Shown piece by piece: positions 7,654-16,296 of a DNA stretch of 64,000 nt (its first letter is position 1; every line of letters begins with the position of its first letter). Origin of the DNA: a bacterium. GTDB taxonomy: Bacteria; Desulfobacterota; Binatia; Binatales; Binataceae. The DNA is taken from NCBI GenBank assembly GCA_014896235.1, contig JADBKU010000004.1, forward strand, positions 1 through 64,000. The letters run 5' to 3'. The position numbers and the translations under genes were made by a program. Below the pieces are notes generated by a model. That model was not told where the DNA came from. It worked only from the letters and a program-made list of their open reading frames with translations, and did not search any database.

Positions 7654-8352
7654 TCACCAGGTTTCGAGTAGGCGTGCAACGTCGGGAGTCGCAGGCAAAG
7701 TGGCGAGTGAGTTCCAATCGCCTTGCTGAATTATTTTTCCGCGTTCGATCACCGCTACCTGCGGGCAAAGCCGATTGAGAATTTCGGCGCTATGGTCCAC
7801 GGCGATAAGGATGAAGTTCAGCCGGCGCTGCCATTGATCAAGTGCGGCGATCAGGTCGCGAATCAAGGGGCGATCGAGCGCGACAAATGGCTCGTCGAGC
7901 AGGACCAGCGGCGGCCGCCGCGCCAGCATCCGCGCCAACGCGACGCGCCGGGATTCGCCGCCTGAGATTTTCGCGGCGCGATTGTTCCAAATCGCTTCAA
8001 GGCCAAGCCGCTCGCGCAACTCGGCGATCCATTTGGAATTTTCCGCAACCGCGCCATTGGCCAACCCGAACACGACGTTATCGGCGACGCTCAAATGCGG
8101 AAACAGCAGATTTTTTTGCGTCAGGTAGGCGAGTGGCCGGCGATGGAGCGGCAGCGGCGGCGGGAACAGCTTCGTTTCGTTCAGCCGGATTTCGCCGGCG
8201 TCGGGATTTTCGATGCCTGCGATGCATCCGAGGATAGTGCTTTTGCCCGCGCCCGAGGCGCCGAAGATCGCGAGACGATCGCCAGCGCTGACCTGGATAT
8301 GCACGTCAACAGTAAAGCCGCCGCGTTTTTTGACGATTTGCGCGTCAAGCAT
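7654..8352 (-). CDS. Molybdate/tungstate-type ABC transporter ATP-binding protein
   Basis: The 232-residue ATPase has Walker A GASGAGKST, a Q-loop at YLTQKNLLFP, the signature ISGGESRR, Walker B LVLLDEPF and the switch histidine in VDH. It lacks the C-terminal TOBE domain of classical ModC, so it is a short version. It overlaps the permease gene by eight bases, making it the last gene of a binding protein - permease - ATPase operon. Oxyanion uptake is inferred from the neighbouring binding protein and permease, and from the divergent molybdate-type regulator half. Confidence 0.82.
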   Translation of the reverse strand: MLDAQIVKKRGGFTVDVHIQVSAGDRLAIFGASGAGKSTILGCIAGIENPDAGEIRLNETKLFPPPLPLHRRPLAYLTQKNLLFPHLSVADNVVFGLANGAVAENSKWIAELRERLGLEAIWNNRAAKISGGESRRVALARMLARRPPLVLLDEPFVALDRPLIRDLIAALDQWQRRLNFILIAVDHSAEILNRLCPQVAVIERGKIIQQGDWNSLATLPATPDVARLLETW

Positions 8353-9109
8353 CGCGAGATTGCGCCAGCAGATGAATCAGCCATGGCAGCGGGAGCGCGG
8401 TGAGCAGAAAGATGATCAGCAGCGGCATCACGGCAGGCATCCCGGCGGTCTGCAAATTGACCCAGATTTGCACCGGCATTCCGGCTGGATAATAGGCGGT
8501 GACGATTACCGCGCCGAATTCGCCGAGCGCGCGCACCCACGCGATGCTGATGGCGGCGGCAAGTCCGAGCCGCGCGAGCGGAAACGTGACGCGGCGAAAA
8601 ACCGCGATTGGCGCCACCCCCAATAAAGCCGCTGTTTGCTCGAGTTCATGCGGTACCGACGCGATCGCGGCGCGCGCCGCGACGATATAATATCCGATGC
8701 TGGCGTAAACCTGCGTGGCGACAAACGCGGTCGCGCTATTGCTGGTCGGTACACCGATCCGCAGCAGGAATCCGCCTAGGCTGCTGGCGGGACCGTAGGC
8801 GAGCGAGAGCAGCAAGCCGAGCGCCAGCGGCGGCATCAGCACCGAAATTAACACCGCCGCATCCCAGATAATGCGGTCGCGTCCGGCGCTCCGCGCGAGA
8901 TACCAGGCGACCGGCGTGCCGGCGACGATTACGATCGCCATCGCGATCGCGGTCAGAACAATCGACACCCGTACGGCGCCAGCGGTCGAACCGGGAACGC
9001 CGCCGTCCCAACTCCAACGCCCGACGTGGGCGCCGAGACCGACCAGGGGATAGAGCAGCGCGATCGTGAACGCCGCCATCCCGAGCATTTTGAACCATCT
9101 TGCGTTCAT
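8345..9109 (-). CDS. Molybdate/tungstate-type ABC transporter permease
   Basis: A 254-residue membrane protein with about six hydrophobic segments and the permease coupling motif in the region ELEQTAALLGVAPIAVFRRV, which contacts the ATPase. The resemblance is to ModB/WtpB permeases. It begins 12 bases after the binding-protein gene stop and overlaps the ATPase gene by eight bases. Start ATG at 9109 gives a short cytoplasmic head before the first helix. Confidence 0.85.
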   Translation of the reverse strand: MNARWFKMLGMAAFTIALLYPLVGLGAHVGRWSWDGGVPGSTAGAVRVSIVLTAIAMAIVIVAGTPVAWYLARSAGRDRIIWDAAVLISVLMPPLALGLLLSLAYGPASSLGGFLLRIGVPTSNSATAFVATQVYASIGYYIVAARAAIASVPHELEQTAALLGVAPIAVFRRVTFPLARLGLAAAISIAWVRALGEFGAVIVTAYYPAGMPVQIWVNLQTAGMPAVMPLLIIFLLTALPLPWLIHLLAQSRDA

Positions 9110-9121
9110 CTGATGATGACG

Positions 9122-10063
9122 TCAGGGCGTAAGCGGTTTCGCGTCGCCCGGGCCGTCGTAATGATAGCGCGCGAAGAGCGCGCGCGCCTCGTCGCCGCTA
9201 AGCCATCGCACGAAGCGCGCCGCCAGCTTGGGATGAGGCGCGCCGGCAAGCGCGGCGGCATAAAAAATCAGCGGCGACGGATGATGAACCTTGCCGTCGA
9301 GCGTGACCGCAGCCCGGCGATAACGGTCGGCCATCGCGGCGTCGCCGAGATTGATTTCGGGAGGCAGATTGATAAACGGCAAGCCGTAAGCCTCGGGTTG
9401 CGTGCGATATGCAGAGCTCGCATCAAGCTGGCCAGCTTGAAGACGCGCCATCACTTCGGGTTCCTGGAAAATCTGGCTCGGATTGATCGTGGCGCCAAGG
9501 ATGCGTTCCGGCAGATCGGGCTGATGATAAAATTCGGCCGCCAATTGCATCGCGAAGATAATGTTAAGACCCTGAGGATCAGTGCGCGGATCGGTGCGGC
9601 CAAAGCGAAATCCGGGAGTTTCGAGCACTCGCCACCATGGCGTACCATTCGCCGCGGTCGCATGAGCCAATTGGTCGGCGAAGCGGCTGTGCGGACTGTA
9701 TGCGATTACGACCGACGTGCCGGCGATCGGAATCGCTTCGGCGGCCTTGTGCGCGGCGAGGATCGTTCGCATCGGCCCGGGCGTGACGGCGATAAAAACG
9801 TCAGGCCGGATACTGCCCGCGACGATCAGATTGGCAAGCCCGGTCGAGCCCTGTGCGCGGCCGTGAAATTCGGCGCCGAGCGCGCGTGCGACTGCGGGCC
9901 GGACGCCGTGTTCCATCAGGGCGCCCATCGAGCCGGCATAGGCGACTTCGAGCGGCGTGAGCGCGCCGGCGAACGCCCGCCCGGCGAGCAAAATCACGAC
10001 AAGGAACGCGCCGAATCCGGCTTGAAACCGGGCGCGCGAGACGGCGCTTTGGGACTTTTTCAT
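9122..10063 (-). CDS. Periplasmic substrate-binding protein, molybdate/tungstate type
   Basis: The 313-residue protein starts with a signal peptide (about residues 1-32, hydrophobic core FGAFLVVILLAG, cleavage near AFAG). The mature part opens with LEVAYAGSMGALME and contains AQGSTGLANLIVAG followed by RPDVFIAV, the layout of ModA/WtpA-type oxyanion-binding proteins. It is the first gene of the three-gene transporter. Whether the ligand is molybdate, tungstate or another anion cannot be decided from sequence. Its start lies only 31 bases from the divergent regulator-like ORF. Confidence 0.83.
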   Translation of the reverse strand: MKKSQSAVSRARFQAGFGAFLVVILLAGRAFAGALTPLEVAYAGSMGALMEHGVRPAVARALGAEFHGRAQGSTGLANLIVAGSIRPDVFIAVTPGPMRTILAAHKAAEAIPIAGTSVVIAYSPHSRFADQLAHATAANGTPWWRVLETPGFRFGRTDPRTDPQGLNIIFAMQLAAEFYHQPDLPERILGATINPSQIFQEPEVMARLQAGQLDASSAYRTQPEAYGLPFINLPPEINLGDAAMADRYRRAAVTLDGKVHHPSPLIFYAAALAGAPHPKLAARFVRWLSGDEARALFARYHYDGPGDAKPLTP

Positions 10064-10081
10064 AGGACGCGATTTATGCCA

Positions 10082-10098
10082 TCATACATGACATATGA
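10082..10098. promoter_or_regulatory. Candidate operator dyad between transporter and regulator-like ORF
   Basis: TCATA-CATGACA-TATGA is a 17-base dyad with perfect five-base arms in the very short gap between divergent starts at 10063 and 10095. Local regulators often bind such sites to control both directions. It overlaps the annotated ATG of the regulator-like ORF, so it is only a candidate. Confidence 0.35.
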
Positions 10099-11930
10099 CA
10101 AGTAATAGGGCGAAAAGCGGCGAAGCCGTTAAGCGCACCCGCGAAGCGCGCGGAATGACGCAACTCGAACTGGCGCGGCGCACCGGCATTTCGCGGCAGG
10201 CGCTCGGCGCGATCGAATCCGGCGCCTATCAGCCGGGAGTGACGGCGGCGATCGCAATCGCGCGCGCGCTGGGCGAAACGGTCGAGAATCTCTTTGGACT
10301 GGAAGCAGGCGATCCGAGCCGGAGAGTGCGGGCGGAATTGCTCGGCGCGGACAAGGCGGCGCCGGCGCATCGGGTCGCGCTGGCGCGCGTGGGTGGACGG
10401 GTTGTCGCGATCGCCCAGCCGGCGGTGCGTGTGGCGCTGACGCCGGCGGCGGGCGTTGTGGAGCTTGCGGGAAAGGGGCGCACGGAAGTCGAAACAACGC
10501 GCACCGATGAGGAGATCGACGCGACCCTGCTGATCGCGGGATGCGATCCAGCGGCTGCTATCTTGAGCGAATGGCTGGCGCGGCATCGCGCGCCCTTTGC
10601 TGCGGTCGTCCTGCCATGTTCGAGCACGCGCGCGCTGGGCGCTGTGCTCGAAGGCCGCGCGCACGCGGCGGGTCTGCATCTGCGCGATCCGCGCAGCGGC
10701 GAATACAACCTTGCGGCGATGCGCCGGGCGCTGGGCGCGCGGCGCGCCGCGGTGGTTACTTTCGCGCGATGGGAGTTGGGTCTCGCAATCGCGCCGGAAC
10801 GCGCCCGCTCGATCCGCGGCGTCGCCGACCTGGCGCGGCCGGGAGTGCGAATCGTGAACCGCGAGCAGGGAGCCGGCGCGCGCGCCGCGCTTGACGAAGC
10901 GCTTGCTTTCATCCACAAGCAGATTCTTAACGAAAACCTCTACCGGCTGATCGGCCATCGCGGCGTCAACGTCGGCCACGCGCACCCCTTTTATTACGAA
11001 GATCTCGCCCTGCTGGCTGGTTTCATGCCCTGGACGCCGCTGGCTCTGCTGGCGGGATTGCAGGCTCTGAGCCGCCCGCGCCCGCTCGATTCGCGCCTCG
11101 GCTACCTCATCGTATGGACTTTGGCCGTGCTGATTTTTTACAACCTGCCGCAAAGCAAGCGCGGCGTTTACCTGCTCGCGATCTATCCGGCGCTCGCGGC
11201 GCTCGTCGCGATCTTTCTTATCGACGCGATCGCAAATCCGCCGGAGCTGGTCCGCCGCGGCGCCCGGATGCTCGCGGTCGCGACGGGCGGTTTTTTCGTC
11301 GTCGCCGCCGCCGCGTCAGCGTTCGGTGTCGTTCTGCTCTTTGTTGCGCCCGCCGGATTGCTCTGGATTCTCGGCCGCTTCGATATCCTGCTCGCGCAGT
11401 TGCCGGCGAATCTGCGCCTGGAATTCGTCAAATGGCTGCCGCTCGGAATCGCGATTCCGCTTTTCGTCGCGGGCCTCGGATGGCGGCTCTGCCGGACGCG
11501 CGCGACCGTCGCCAAAGTCTTTTTCGCCACCGCGCTTGGCTTCGCGGCGATGGCGGTCGCGGTCAACTGCGTCGTCGAACCCGCCGTGGCCGACACGCTG
11601 ACGCTGCGCGGATTCGCGCGGCAGGCGCTCGCGACGGCCGGCGCGAACCCAATCGGATACATCGGCAGCCTCGATTACGATTTCGCTTTCTACAGCGGCC
11701 GCAACATTCGCTTCGTCACGACGCTGGACGCGCCCTACGAATACGTCATCTGCTCGGAAGACGATTTTCGCCTGCTTGGACCGCGGATGCGGGCGGAATA
11801 CGAACGGGTCGCGATCAGCAATCCGACCGCGTTCGACGGAACCAGCCGGATGCTCTTGTTGCGGCGAGTTTCCGGCCCGGAATCGCCGCCAGCGGCTCAC
11901 GCGGGCGCGGCGCCGAAAAGCGGCGTCTAG
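10095..11930 (+). CDS. Chimeric ORF: XRE-HTH molybdate-type regulator half fused to C-terminal half of a GT39 membrane glycosyltransferase
   Basis: Residues 12-70 form an XRE helix-turn-helix. Residues about 120-271 look like the first half of a periplasmic-binding-like sensor domain seen in molybdate-responsive regulators, reaching NREQGAGARAALDEAL. At about residue 272 (near base 10,905) the sequence changes abruptly to FIHKQILNENLYR, GHAHPFYYEDLALLAGFMPW and NLPQSKRGVYLLAIYPALA. These are hallmarks of the middle of ArnT/GT39 undecaprenyl-sugar-dependent glycosyltransferases, followed by about six membrane helices and a periplasmic tail. The sensor domain lacks its second half and the transferase lacks its N-terminal catalytic acidic loop. 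The frame stays open across the join. A deletion fusion or an assembly chimera is more likely than a working two-part enzyme. The stop shares a CTAG with the stop of the facing sirtuin gene. Confidence 0.75.
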   Translation: MTSNRAKSGEAVKRTREARGMTQLELARRTGISRQALGAIESGAYQPGVTAAIAIARALGETVENLFGLEAGDPSRRVRAELLGADKAAPAHRVALARVGGRVVAIAQPAVRVALTPAAGVVELAGKGRTEVETTRTDEEIDATLLIAGCDPAAAILSEWLARHRAPFAAVVLPCSSTRALGAVLEGRAHAAGLHLRDPRSGEYNLAAMRRALGARRAAVVTFARWELGLAIAPERARSIRGVADLARPGVRIVNREQGAGARAALDEALAFIHKQILNENLYRLIGHRGVNVGHAHPFYYEDLALLAGFMPWTPLALLAGLQALSRPRPLDSRLGYLIVWTLAVLIFYNLPQSKRGVYLLAIYPALAALVAIFLIDAIANPPELVRRGARMLAVATGGFFVVAAAASAFGVVLLFVAPAGLLWILGRFDILLAQLPANLRLEFVKWLPLGIAIPLFVAGLGWRLCRTRATVAKVFFATALGFAAMAVAVNCVVEPAVADTLTLRGFARQALATAGANPIGYIGSLDYDFAFYSGRNIRFVTTLDAPYEYVICSEDDFRLLGPRMRAEYERVAISNPTAFDGTSRMLLLRRVSGPESPPAAHAGAAPKSGV

Positions 11931-12724
11931 GAATAGCGCGCGCGGCGAATATCGCTCACCGCCGCGACCAGTCTCGGCAGAATCTCGCCGGTCGGTCCGC
12001 GCAGGCTGAAATCGCAAATCGCCGTGATTTCCGACTCGTACAAATTCGCCTCGACCAACACGCCGCCGCGCTGTTTCACTTCCAGTGCAAATCCCGCCGC
12101 TGGATAAACGGTGGCCGACGTCCCAGCGACGATCACGAGATCGGCCAGCGCCGCGTGTTCCATGCATTGTCCGAGCACGTCGCGGGGAATCGGCTCGCCG
12201 AACGCGACCGTGTCGCTCTTGATCAGCCCGTCGCATTTCGGGCATGGCGGCGGCAACGTATCGAGCCGGATGTCCTCGGCGCGGAATCGCGCGCCGCAAT
12301 CGATACATCGCACCAGCTTCCAGTTGCCGTGGATTTCCGCCAGGCCGGTCTGACCCGACTGTCGATGCAGATCGTCAACGTTCTGCGTGATCAAAAATTT
12401 GAGCACGCCCATCGCTTCAAGATCGGCCAGCGCGCGATGGCCGGGGTTCGGTTTGGCGACCTTGAGCGGCCCCCAGAGTTCGTCGTTCTGACGGCGGATC
12501 CGATCTTCCCAGGCTTTTTTCGGATTCTCGAGGAAAATCTGATAGCCGTTCATCGGCGGCTCGCCGTATTTGGTCCACAGCCCGCCGGGACCGCGAAACG
12601 GCGGAATGCCGCTTTCGACCGACAATCCAGCGCCGGTCAATGAGATTACATATTCAGCCCCGGCAATCGCGCGCGCGGCGGCGATTATCTGGGCGTCAGT
12701 CGCGCGCTCAGCTTGATTTTCCAT
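11927..12724 (-). CDS. SIR2-family NAD-dependent protein deacylase
   Basis: Sirtuins remove acyl groups from lysines using NAD. Seen here are the NAD-binding TGAGLSVESGIPPFRG, the catalytic TQNVDDLHRQSG with its histidine, and a zinc ribbon of two C-x2-C pairs (CIDC and CPKC). The start chosen is the ATG at 12724 (MENQAER); a longer reading has a poor leader. The first 17 bases overlap the end of the thioredoxin-like gene, so the two are probably cotranscribed. Sirtuin class is not clear, since the usual class III Tyr/Arg spacing is not obvious. Confidence 0.9.
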   Translation of the reverse strand: MENQAERATDAQIIAAARAIAGAEYVISLTGAGLSVESGIPPFRGPGGLWTKYGEPPMNGYQIFLENPKKAWEDRIRRQNDELWGPLKVAKPNPGHRALADLEAMGVLKFLITQNVDDLHRQSGQTGLAEIHGNWKLVRCIDCGARFRAEDIRLDTLPPPCPKCDGLIKSDTVAFGEPIPRDVLGQCMEHAALADLVIVAGTSATVYPAAGFALEVKQRGGVLVEANLYESEITAICDFSLRGPTGEILPRLVAAVSDIRRARYS

Positions 12725-13715
12725 CAACACCCTCCTCGGCGACCACGCACGAGATGAAGGTAAAGGCATAAGCGGTCACGCCCGCATCCAGCATGCGCAG
12801 CGTCAAACCGCCCGCCGCGACGGAATCATTGGTTGCGAGCGCGTACATCCGCGCGCGATCGACGTTGATCGCCATCCGGCCATCTTCAAGTTTCACATCG
12901 GCGCCAGGCTGATGAGTTCCGCTCAACTCCATCGCGACGCGCGCGGCGCCGCCTCCCGGCGGCTCCATCACCAGATTCACGTCCCTGGCGGTAAAACGCA
13001 ACGATATCGCGGCGCCCGAAACCCCGGCGCGTGCGCCCTCGCGGCCAACCGTCCACCGCCCGGAGAGATAGATCGCGCCCTCGGCGTGGCGGCCGGGATC
13101 GGCATATTCCGTCTCGCGCTCTTGCACCACGCCCGCCGGATTTCCGAACTGGCCGCGTTCGTAGCCAAGATAAAGCTCCGGCGTCACCCGATAGCATAGG
13201 GCGCCCGGATGGTCGCTCGGCCGCACCGGCTCCATCGGCGGCGGAAACACTGCAGCGGGATTCAGCTCTGCCAGCAAGGCTTGGATTCGCATCTCGGTCT
13301 CGGCGTACATCCCTTCGCCGAAATGGTAGTACCGCAGGCGTCCCTCGGCGTCGATCAGATATTTAGCCGGCCAGTACCGATTCGAGTAGGCGCGCCAGAT
13401 TCGATAATCGCGGTCCAGCACCACTGGGTATTCAAGCTTCAAGTCGCTGATCGCCGCCGCCACGCGCCCGCGATCGCGGGCGAAACTGAATTCCGGCGCA
13501 TGGACGCCCGCAATAATCAGGCCCGCGTTAGCATAGCGGCGATGCCATTCCGCGACGTATGGAAGCGTCCGCAGGCAATTCACGCAGGTGTAGTCCCAGA
13601 AATCGACCATCACGACCGCTTTGCCGCGCAGCCGTTGCAGATCGACGGGTCCGTGCTGCAGCCATTCTCCGCCTTCAAGCGGCGGCGCGAAGATCGTCTC
13701 TTTGATTTGGGGCAT
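12708..13715 (-). CDS. Thioredoxin-like protein with DipZ-type C-terminal domain
   Basis: Residues about 1-145 are a redoxin/TlpA-like thioredoxin fold with a CVNC active site in DFWDYTCVNCLRTLPY and a cis-proline region at YWPAKYLID. The remaining 190 residues resemble the C-terminal beta-rich domain that follows thioredoxin in DipZ proteins. No signal peptide or membrane helices are seen, so unlike full DipZ it lacks the electron-transferring CcdA part and may act in the cytoplasm. It overlaps the sirtuin gene by 17 bases. Confidence 0.85.
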   Translation of the reverse strand: MPQIKETIFAPPLEGGEWLQHGPVDLQRLRGKAVVMVDFWDYTCVNCLRTLPYVAEWHRRYANAGLIIAGVHAPEFSFARDRGRVAAAISDLKLEYPVVLDRDYRIWRAYSNRYWPAKYLIDAEGRLRYYHFGEGMYAETEMRIQALLAELNPAAVFPPPMEPVRPSDHPGALCYRVTPELYLGYERGQFGNPAGVVQERETEYADPGRHAEGAIYLSGRWTVGREGARAGVSGAAISLRFTARDVNLVMEPPGGGAARVAMELSGTHQPGADVKLEDGRMAINVDRARMYALATNDSVAAGGLTLRMLDAGVTAYAFTFISCVVAEEGVDGKSS

Positions 13716-13842
13716 CGCGACCCGCCATTACCGTGTTAGCCAACTGCGCCAGGAATCAAGCAAGCGCCAGCTTGTTCGCAACCTAGCATAGCGCCCGCCG
13801 AGTCGTCACCAAATTGAAACCCTCCGTCCGCATGCGAACAGC

Positions 13843-14670
13843 TCATCCAAGCCGCTCGATGAACCCGGCGACGGCGGCGGCGAGCAGATCCGGCCGTTCG
13901 AGCGGCAGGTGATGATGCGTCGCCGGAATCTCGACCAGCTCGATCAGCGGGTTCGATGCGGCGGCGCGCGCGGCCGCGTCCGCGGTCATGATGCGGCTCA
14001 TTTCGGCGCGCACCAACAACGTTGGAATCCGTATCGACGCGAGCGCCGCGGGTACGTCAAGCCCGTCGCTGCCGAAGAAGCTCTCCCGATCGAACTTCAT
14101 CGTATAGCGGCCGTCGGCGAGCCGCATGAGGCTGCGCTCGGCGATTTCCGCAATCACTGCAGGCGGAATTCCGCCTTCGTCAGGCATCAGGCGAAATCGC
14201 GCCCGCGCCATCGCAAGGTCGGGATAGACGACGGTCGGAAGAGCCTTCAGCCGCGCCAGATAGCGATTGCGCCGCGGCGATGAAGTCACTGCGATATCGA
14301 CCGCGACAGCCGCGCGCGCCGCCTGTGGATAACGCGTGGCGAACGCCACCGTCGCGATTCCGCCCATGCTGTGGCCGACCATCACCGGCCGTCGCACTTG
14401 CAGCGCCTCCAGGGCGCGCAATGCGTCGGCGGCGTAATCTTCGGGCGCATAGGCGGCCGGCCGGACCCATCCGCTATCGCCGTGACCGCGCAAATCGAGC
14501 GCGATCGCGCGGTAGCGCCGCGGATCGAGCCGCTCGGCGAAGCCACGCCACCACCATGCGTTGGCCGAATTGCCATGCAGCAGCACGATTGCGGCAGGCG
14601 CCGCGGGATTCCATTGGAGATAATGGAGCCGCGGTTCGCCTTCGATAACGCCGCTGACCGGCTCGCTCAT
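13843..14670 (-). CDS. Alpha/beta hydrolase (downstream member of tandem pair)
   Basis: A 275-residue alpha/beta hydrolase: oxyanion-hole HGNSANAWWW, nucleophile elbow GHSMGG near residue 100, and a C-terminal histidine in ATHHHLPLE. The substrate cannot be predicted. The ATG overlaps the stop of the upstream hydrolase gene (ATGA), so the two are translated together. The pair share the closing pattern H-H-(H/V)-P-L-(E/D), suggesting an old tandem duplication. Confidence 0.88.
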   Translation of the reverse strand: MSEPVSGVIEGEPRLHYLQWNPAAPAAIVLLHGNSANAWWWRGFAERLDPRRYRAIALDLRGHGDSGWVRPAAYAPEDYAADALRALEALQVRRPVMVGHSMGGIATVAFATRYPQAARAAVAVDIAVTSSPRRNRYLARLKALPTVVYPDLAMARARFRLMPDEGGIPPAVIAEIAERSLMRLADGRYTMKFDRESFFGSDGLDVPAALASIRIPTLLVRAEMSRIMTADAAARAAASNPLIELVEIPATHHHLPLERPDLLAAAVAGFIERLG

Positions 14671-15485
14671 GCGAATACGTCGTCCAGGAACGGACGCAGC
14701 GCGGCGGCGAGGCCGCGCGGATTATCCAGCGGCACGTGATGATGCGACGCGGGCACGGTCACGATCCGGCCGTGCGGCATCTGCTTCACCATCTTTTCCG
14801 CCACGCCCGGCGGCAGCACGCTCTTTTCGGGTTTCACGAACAGGGCGGGACAGCGGATCTCTTTGAGTCCGTCCCACGCGCGAATCGGATCGCGAATCAT
14901 CGTGCGCCGATCGGATTTATAGTCCCATTTGCCGTCATCGCCCTGGCGGAACGAGAGCGCGGCCACGTGCGCGAGGATTTCCGGCGTCGCGATCGTATCG
15001 GCCGGAATTGTGCGGAAACCGGCGATCGCCTCGTCAAGCGAATCGAACCGGCGGCTCGGTTTGGCCGCCAGCTCGCGCAGCGCCGCGACCGCGTCCTCGG
15101 GATAATTGGGCGGACTGTCGATCACCGCGATCGCGCGCAGGCTCGCGCTGTGGCGAATCGCATGGCACATCACGTTATGGCCGCCCATGGAATGGCCGAC
15201 CAGCGCCGGCGCGCCCAAATCCAACTGTTCGATCACGGCCTGGAGATCGGCGACATAGTGGCGCGTGCCGTAACTCCATTCCGCGCTCCATTCGCTGTCG
15301 CCGTGGCCGCGCTGATCGAGCGCGAGCACGTGATAGCGATCGATCAAATCGGCGGCGACGAAGTCCCACCATCGCGCGTGCGCCGCGCCGCCGTGAATCA
15401 GCAGCACCGGCGGATTGCCGCTTCCGCCAAAATCGACGCAATTCAATTTGATTCCGCCATCAACCTTGAATTCGCGGGTTTTCAT
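14667..15485 (-). CDS. Alpha/beta hydrolase (upstream member of tandem pair)
   Basis: A 272-residue alpha/beta hydrolase with HGGAAHARWWD (oxyanion hole), GHSMGGHNVM (nucleophile Ser), and SHHHVPLDN with the catalytic histidine. Length and motif spacing match simple esterase/lactonase-type family members. It overlaps the next gene by four bases and faces the TPR gene divergently. Its function is unknown; related hydrolases elsewhere in the window (32245-33066, 36322-37158) are separate. Confidence 0.88.
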   Translation of the reverse strand: MKTREFKVDGGIKLNCVDFGGSGNPPVLLIHGGAAHARWWDFVAADLIDRYHVLALDQRGHGDSEWSAEWSYGTRHYVADLQAVIEQLDLGAPALVGHSMGGHNVMCHAIRHSASLRAIAVIDSPPNYPEDAVAALRELAAKPSRRFDSLDEAIAGFRTIPADTIATPEILAHVAALSFRQGDDGKWDYKSDRRTMIRDPIRAWDGLKEIRCPALFVKPEKSVLPPGVAEKMVKQMPHGRIVTVPASHHHVPLDNPRGLAAALRPFLDDVFA

Positions 15486-15595
15486 CGGCGGCCCTTACCA
15501 GCGGCCGCCGCGAACGCGGCGGCTAGCTCGTGGATGCTTTGCAACCGGCCTTAATCGTGCAACCATTTTGCTCAGGACTTCTCCATCCGAAACTT

Positions 15596-16273
15596 ATGTT
15601 CGAGCGCCCATCGTACGCCTGGATTCTGGCCGGGCTGCTGTTAATCGTTCCGCTCGCGCCACGCGCCGCGGACGCCGGCAATTCGCCCACGGGAATCGCC
15701 GAATCGGCCGGCGGTTCGCCGCCGCCAGCGCCGCTTCCCGGCGCTCCCGGAGGGCCATCCCCGGCGACCGCGCCGCCGCCCGACACGGCCGACAACGAAT
15801 CGAACGCGGCCAAGGCGCGTGCGCTGGTCGCGGCGGCGATCAACATGACCGACAGCGCGCAGGCGGTTAAACTGTTGTGGCAGGCGACCGACCTGGATCC
15901 AACCTACGACGACGCCTACATCTACCTCGCGTTGTTTTACAATTCGCGCTCAAACTTCAGCAAGGTGATCGAAGTCTATCAGAAACTGCTCAAATATCAG
16001 CCGCACGAGGCGAGCGCCTATCTCAATATGGGCGAAGCCTACATGTCATTCACGCCGCCGCGAATGAACGAGGCGCTGCCGAATTACCAAAAGGCCCTGC
16101 AAATCGATCCGACTTCTTCGTTTGCGGAACTGCGAATCGGACAGATCTACGCGGCGCAGGGAAATCGCGACGCGGCGCTGCGCTATCTCAAGCTGGCGAG
16201 CGGCGACCGCGCCAAAAATCCGGATATCGCGAATCAGGCGGATCGGCTGATTCGCGATATCATGGGCTCTTGA
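15596..16273 (+). CDS. Exported tetratricopeptide-repeat protein
   Basis: From the ATG at 15596 the protein is 225 residues: a signal peptide (hydrophobic ILAGLLLIVPLAPRAADA), a Pro/Gly-rich linker to about residue 55, then helical pairs typical of TPRs (AYIYLALFYNSRSNFSKVIE, ASAYLNMGEAY, AELRIGQIYAAQGN). TPRs are protein-protein scaffolds. An upstream start exists but would bury the signal peptide. The partner is unknown; the neighbouring envelope-stress cassette is on the other strand and ends 24 bases away. Confidence 0.75.
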   Translation: MFERPSYAWILAGLLLIVPLAPRAADAGNSPTGIAESAGGSPPPAPLPGAPGGPSPATAPPPDTADNESNAAKARALVAAAINMTDSAQAVKLLWQATDLDPTYDDAYIYLALFYNSRSNFSKVIEVYQKLLKYQPHEASAYLNMGEAYMSFTPPRMNEALPNYQKALQIDPTSSFAELRIGQIYAAQGNRDAALRYLKLASGDRAKNPDIANQADRLIRDIMGS

Positions 16274-16296
16274 CGGATTGCGGCGAATTTCCGAGG

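Noticed and set aside
9026-10105. Plus-strand ORF of 359 codons over the substrate-binding protein gene
   Set aside because: It is antisense to a gene with a clear signal peptide and family motifs.
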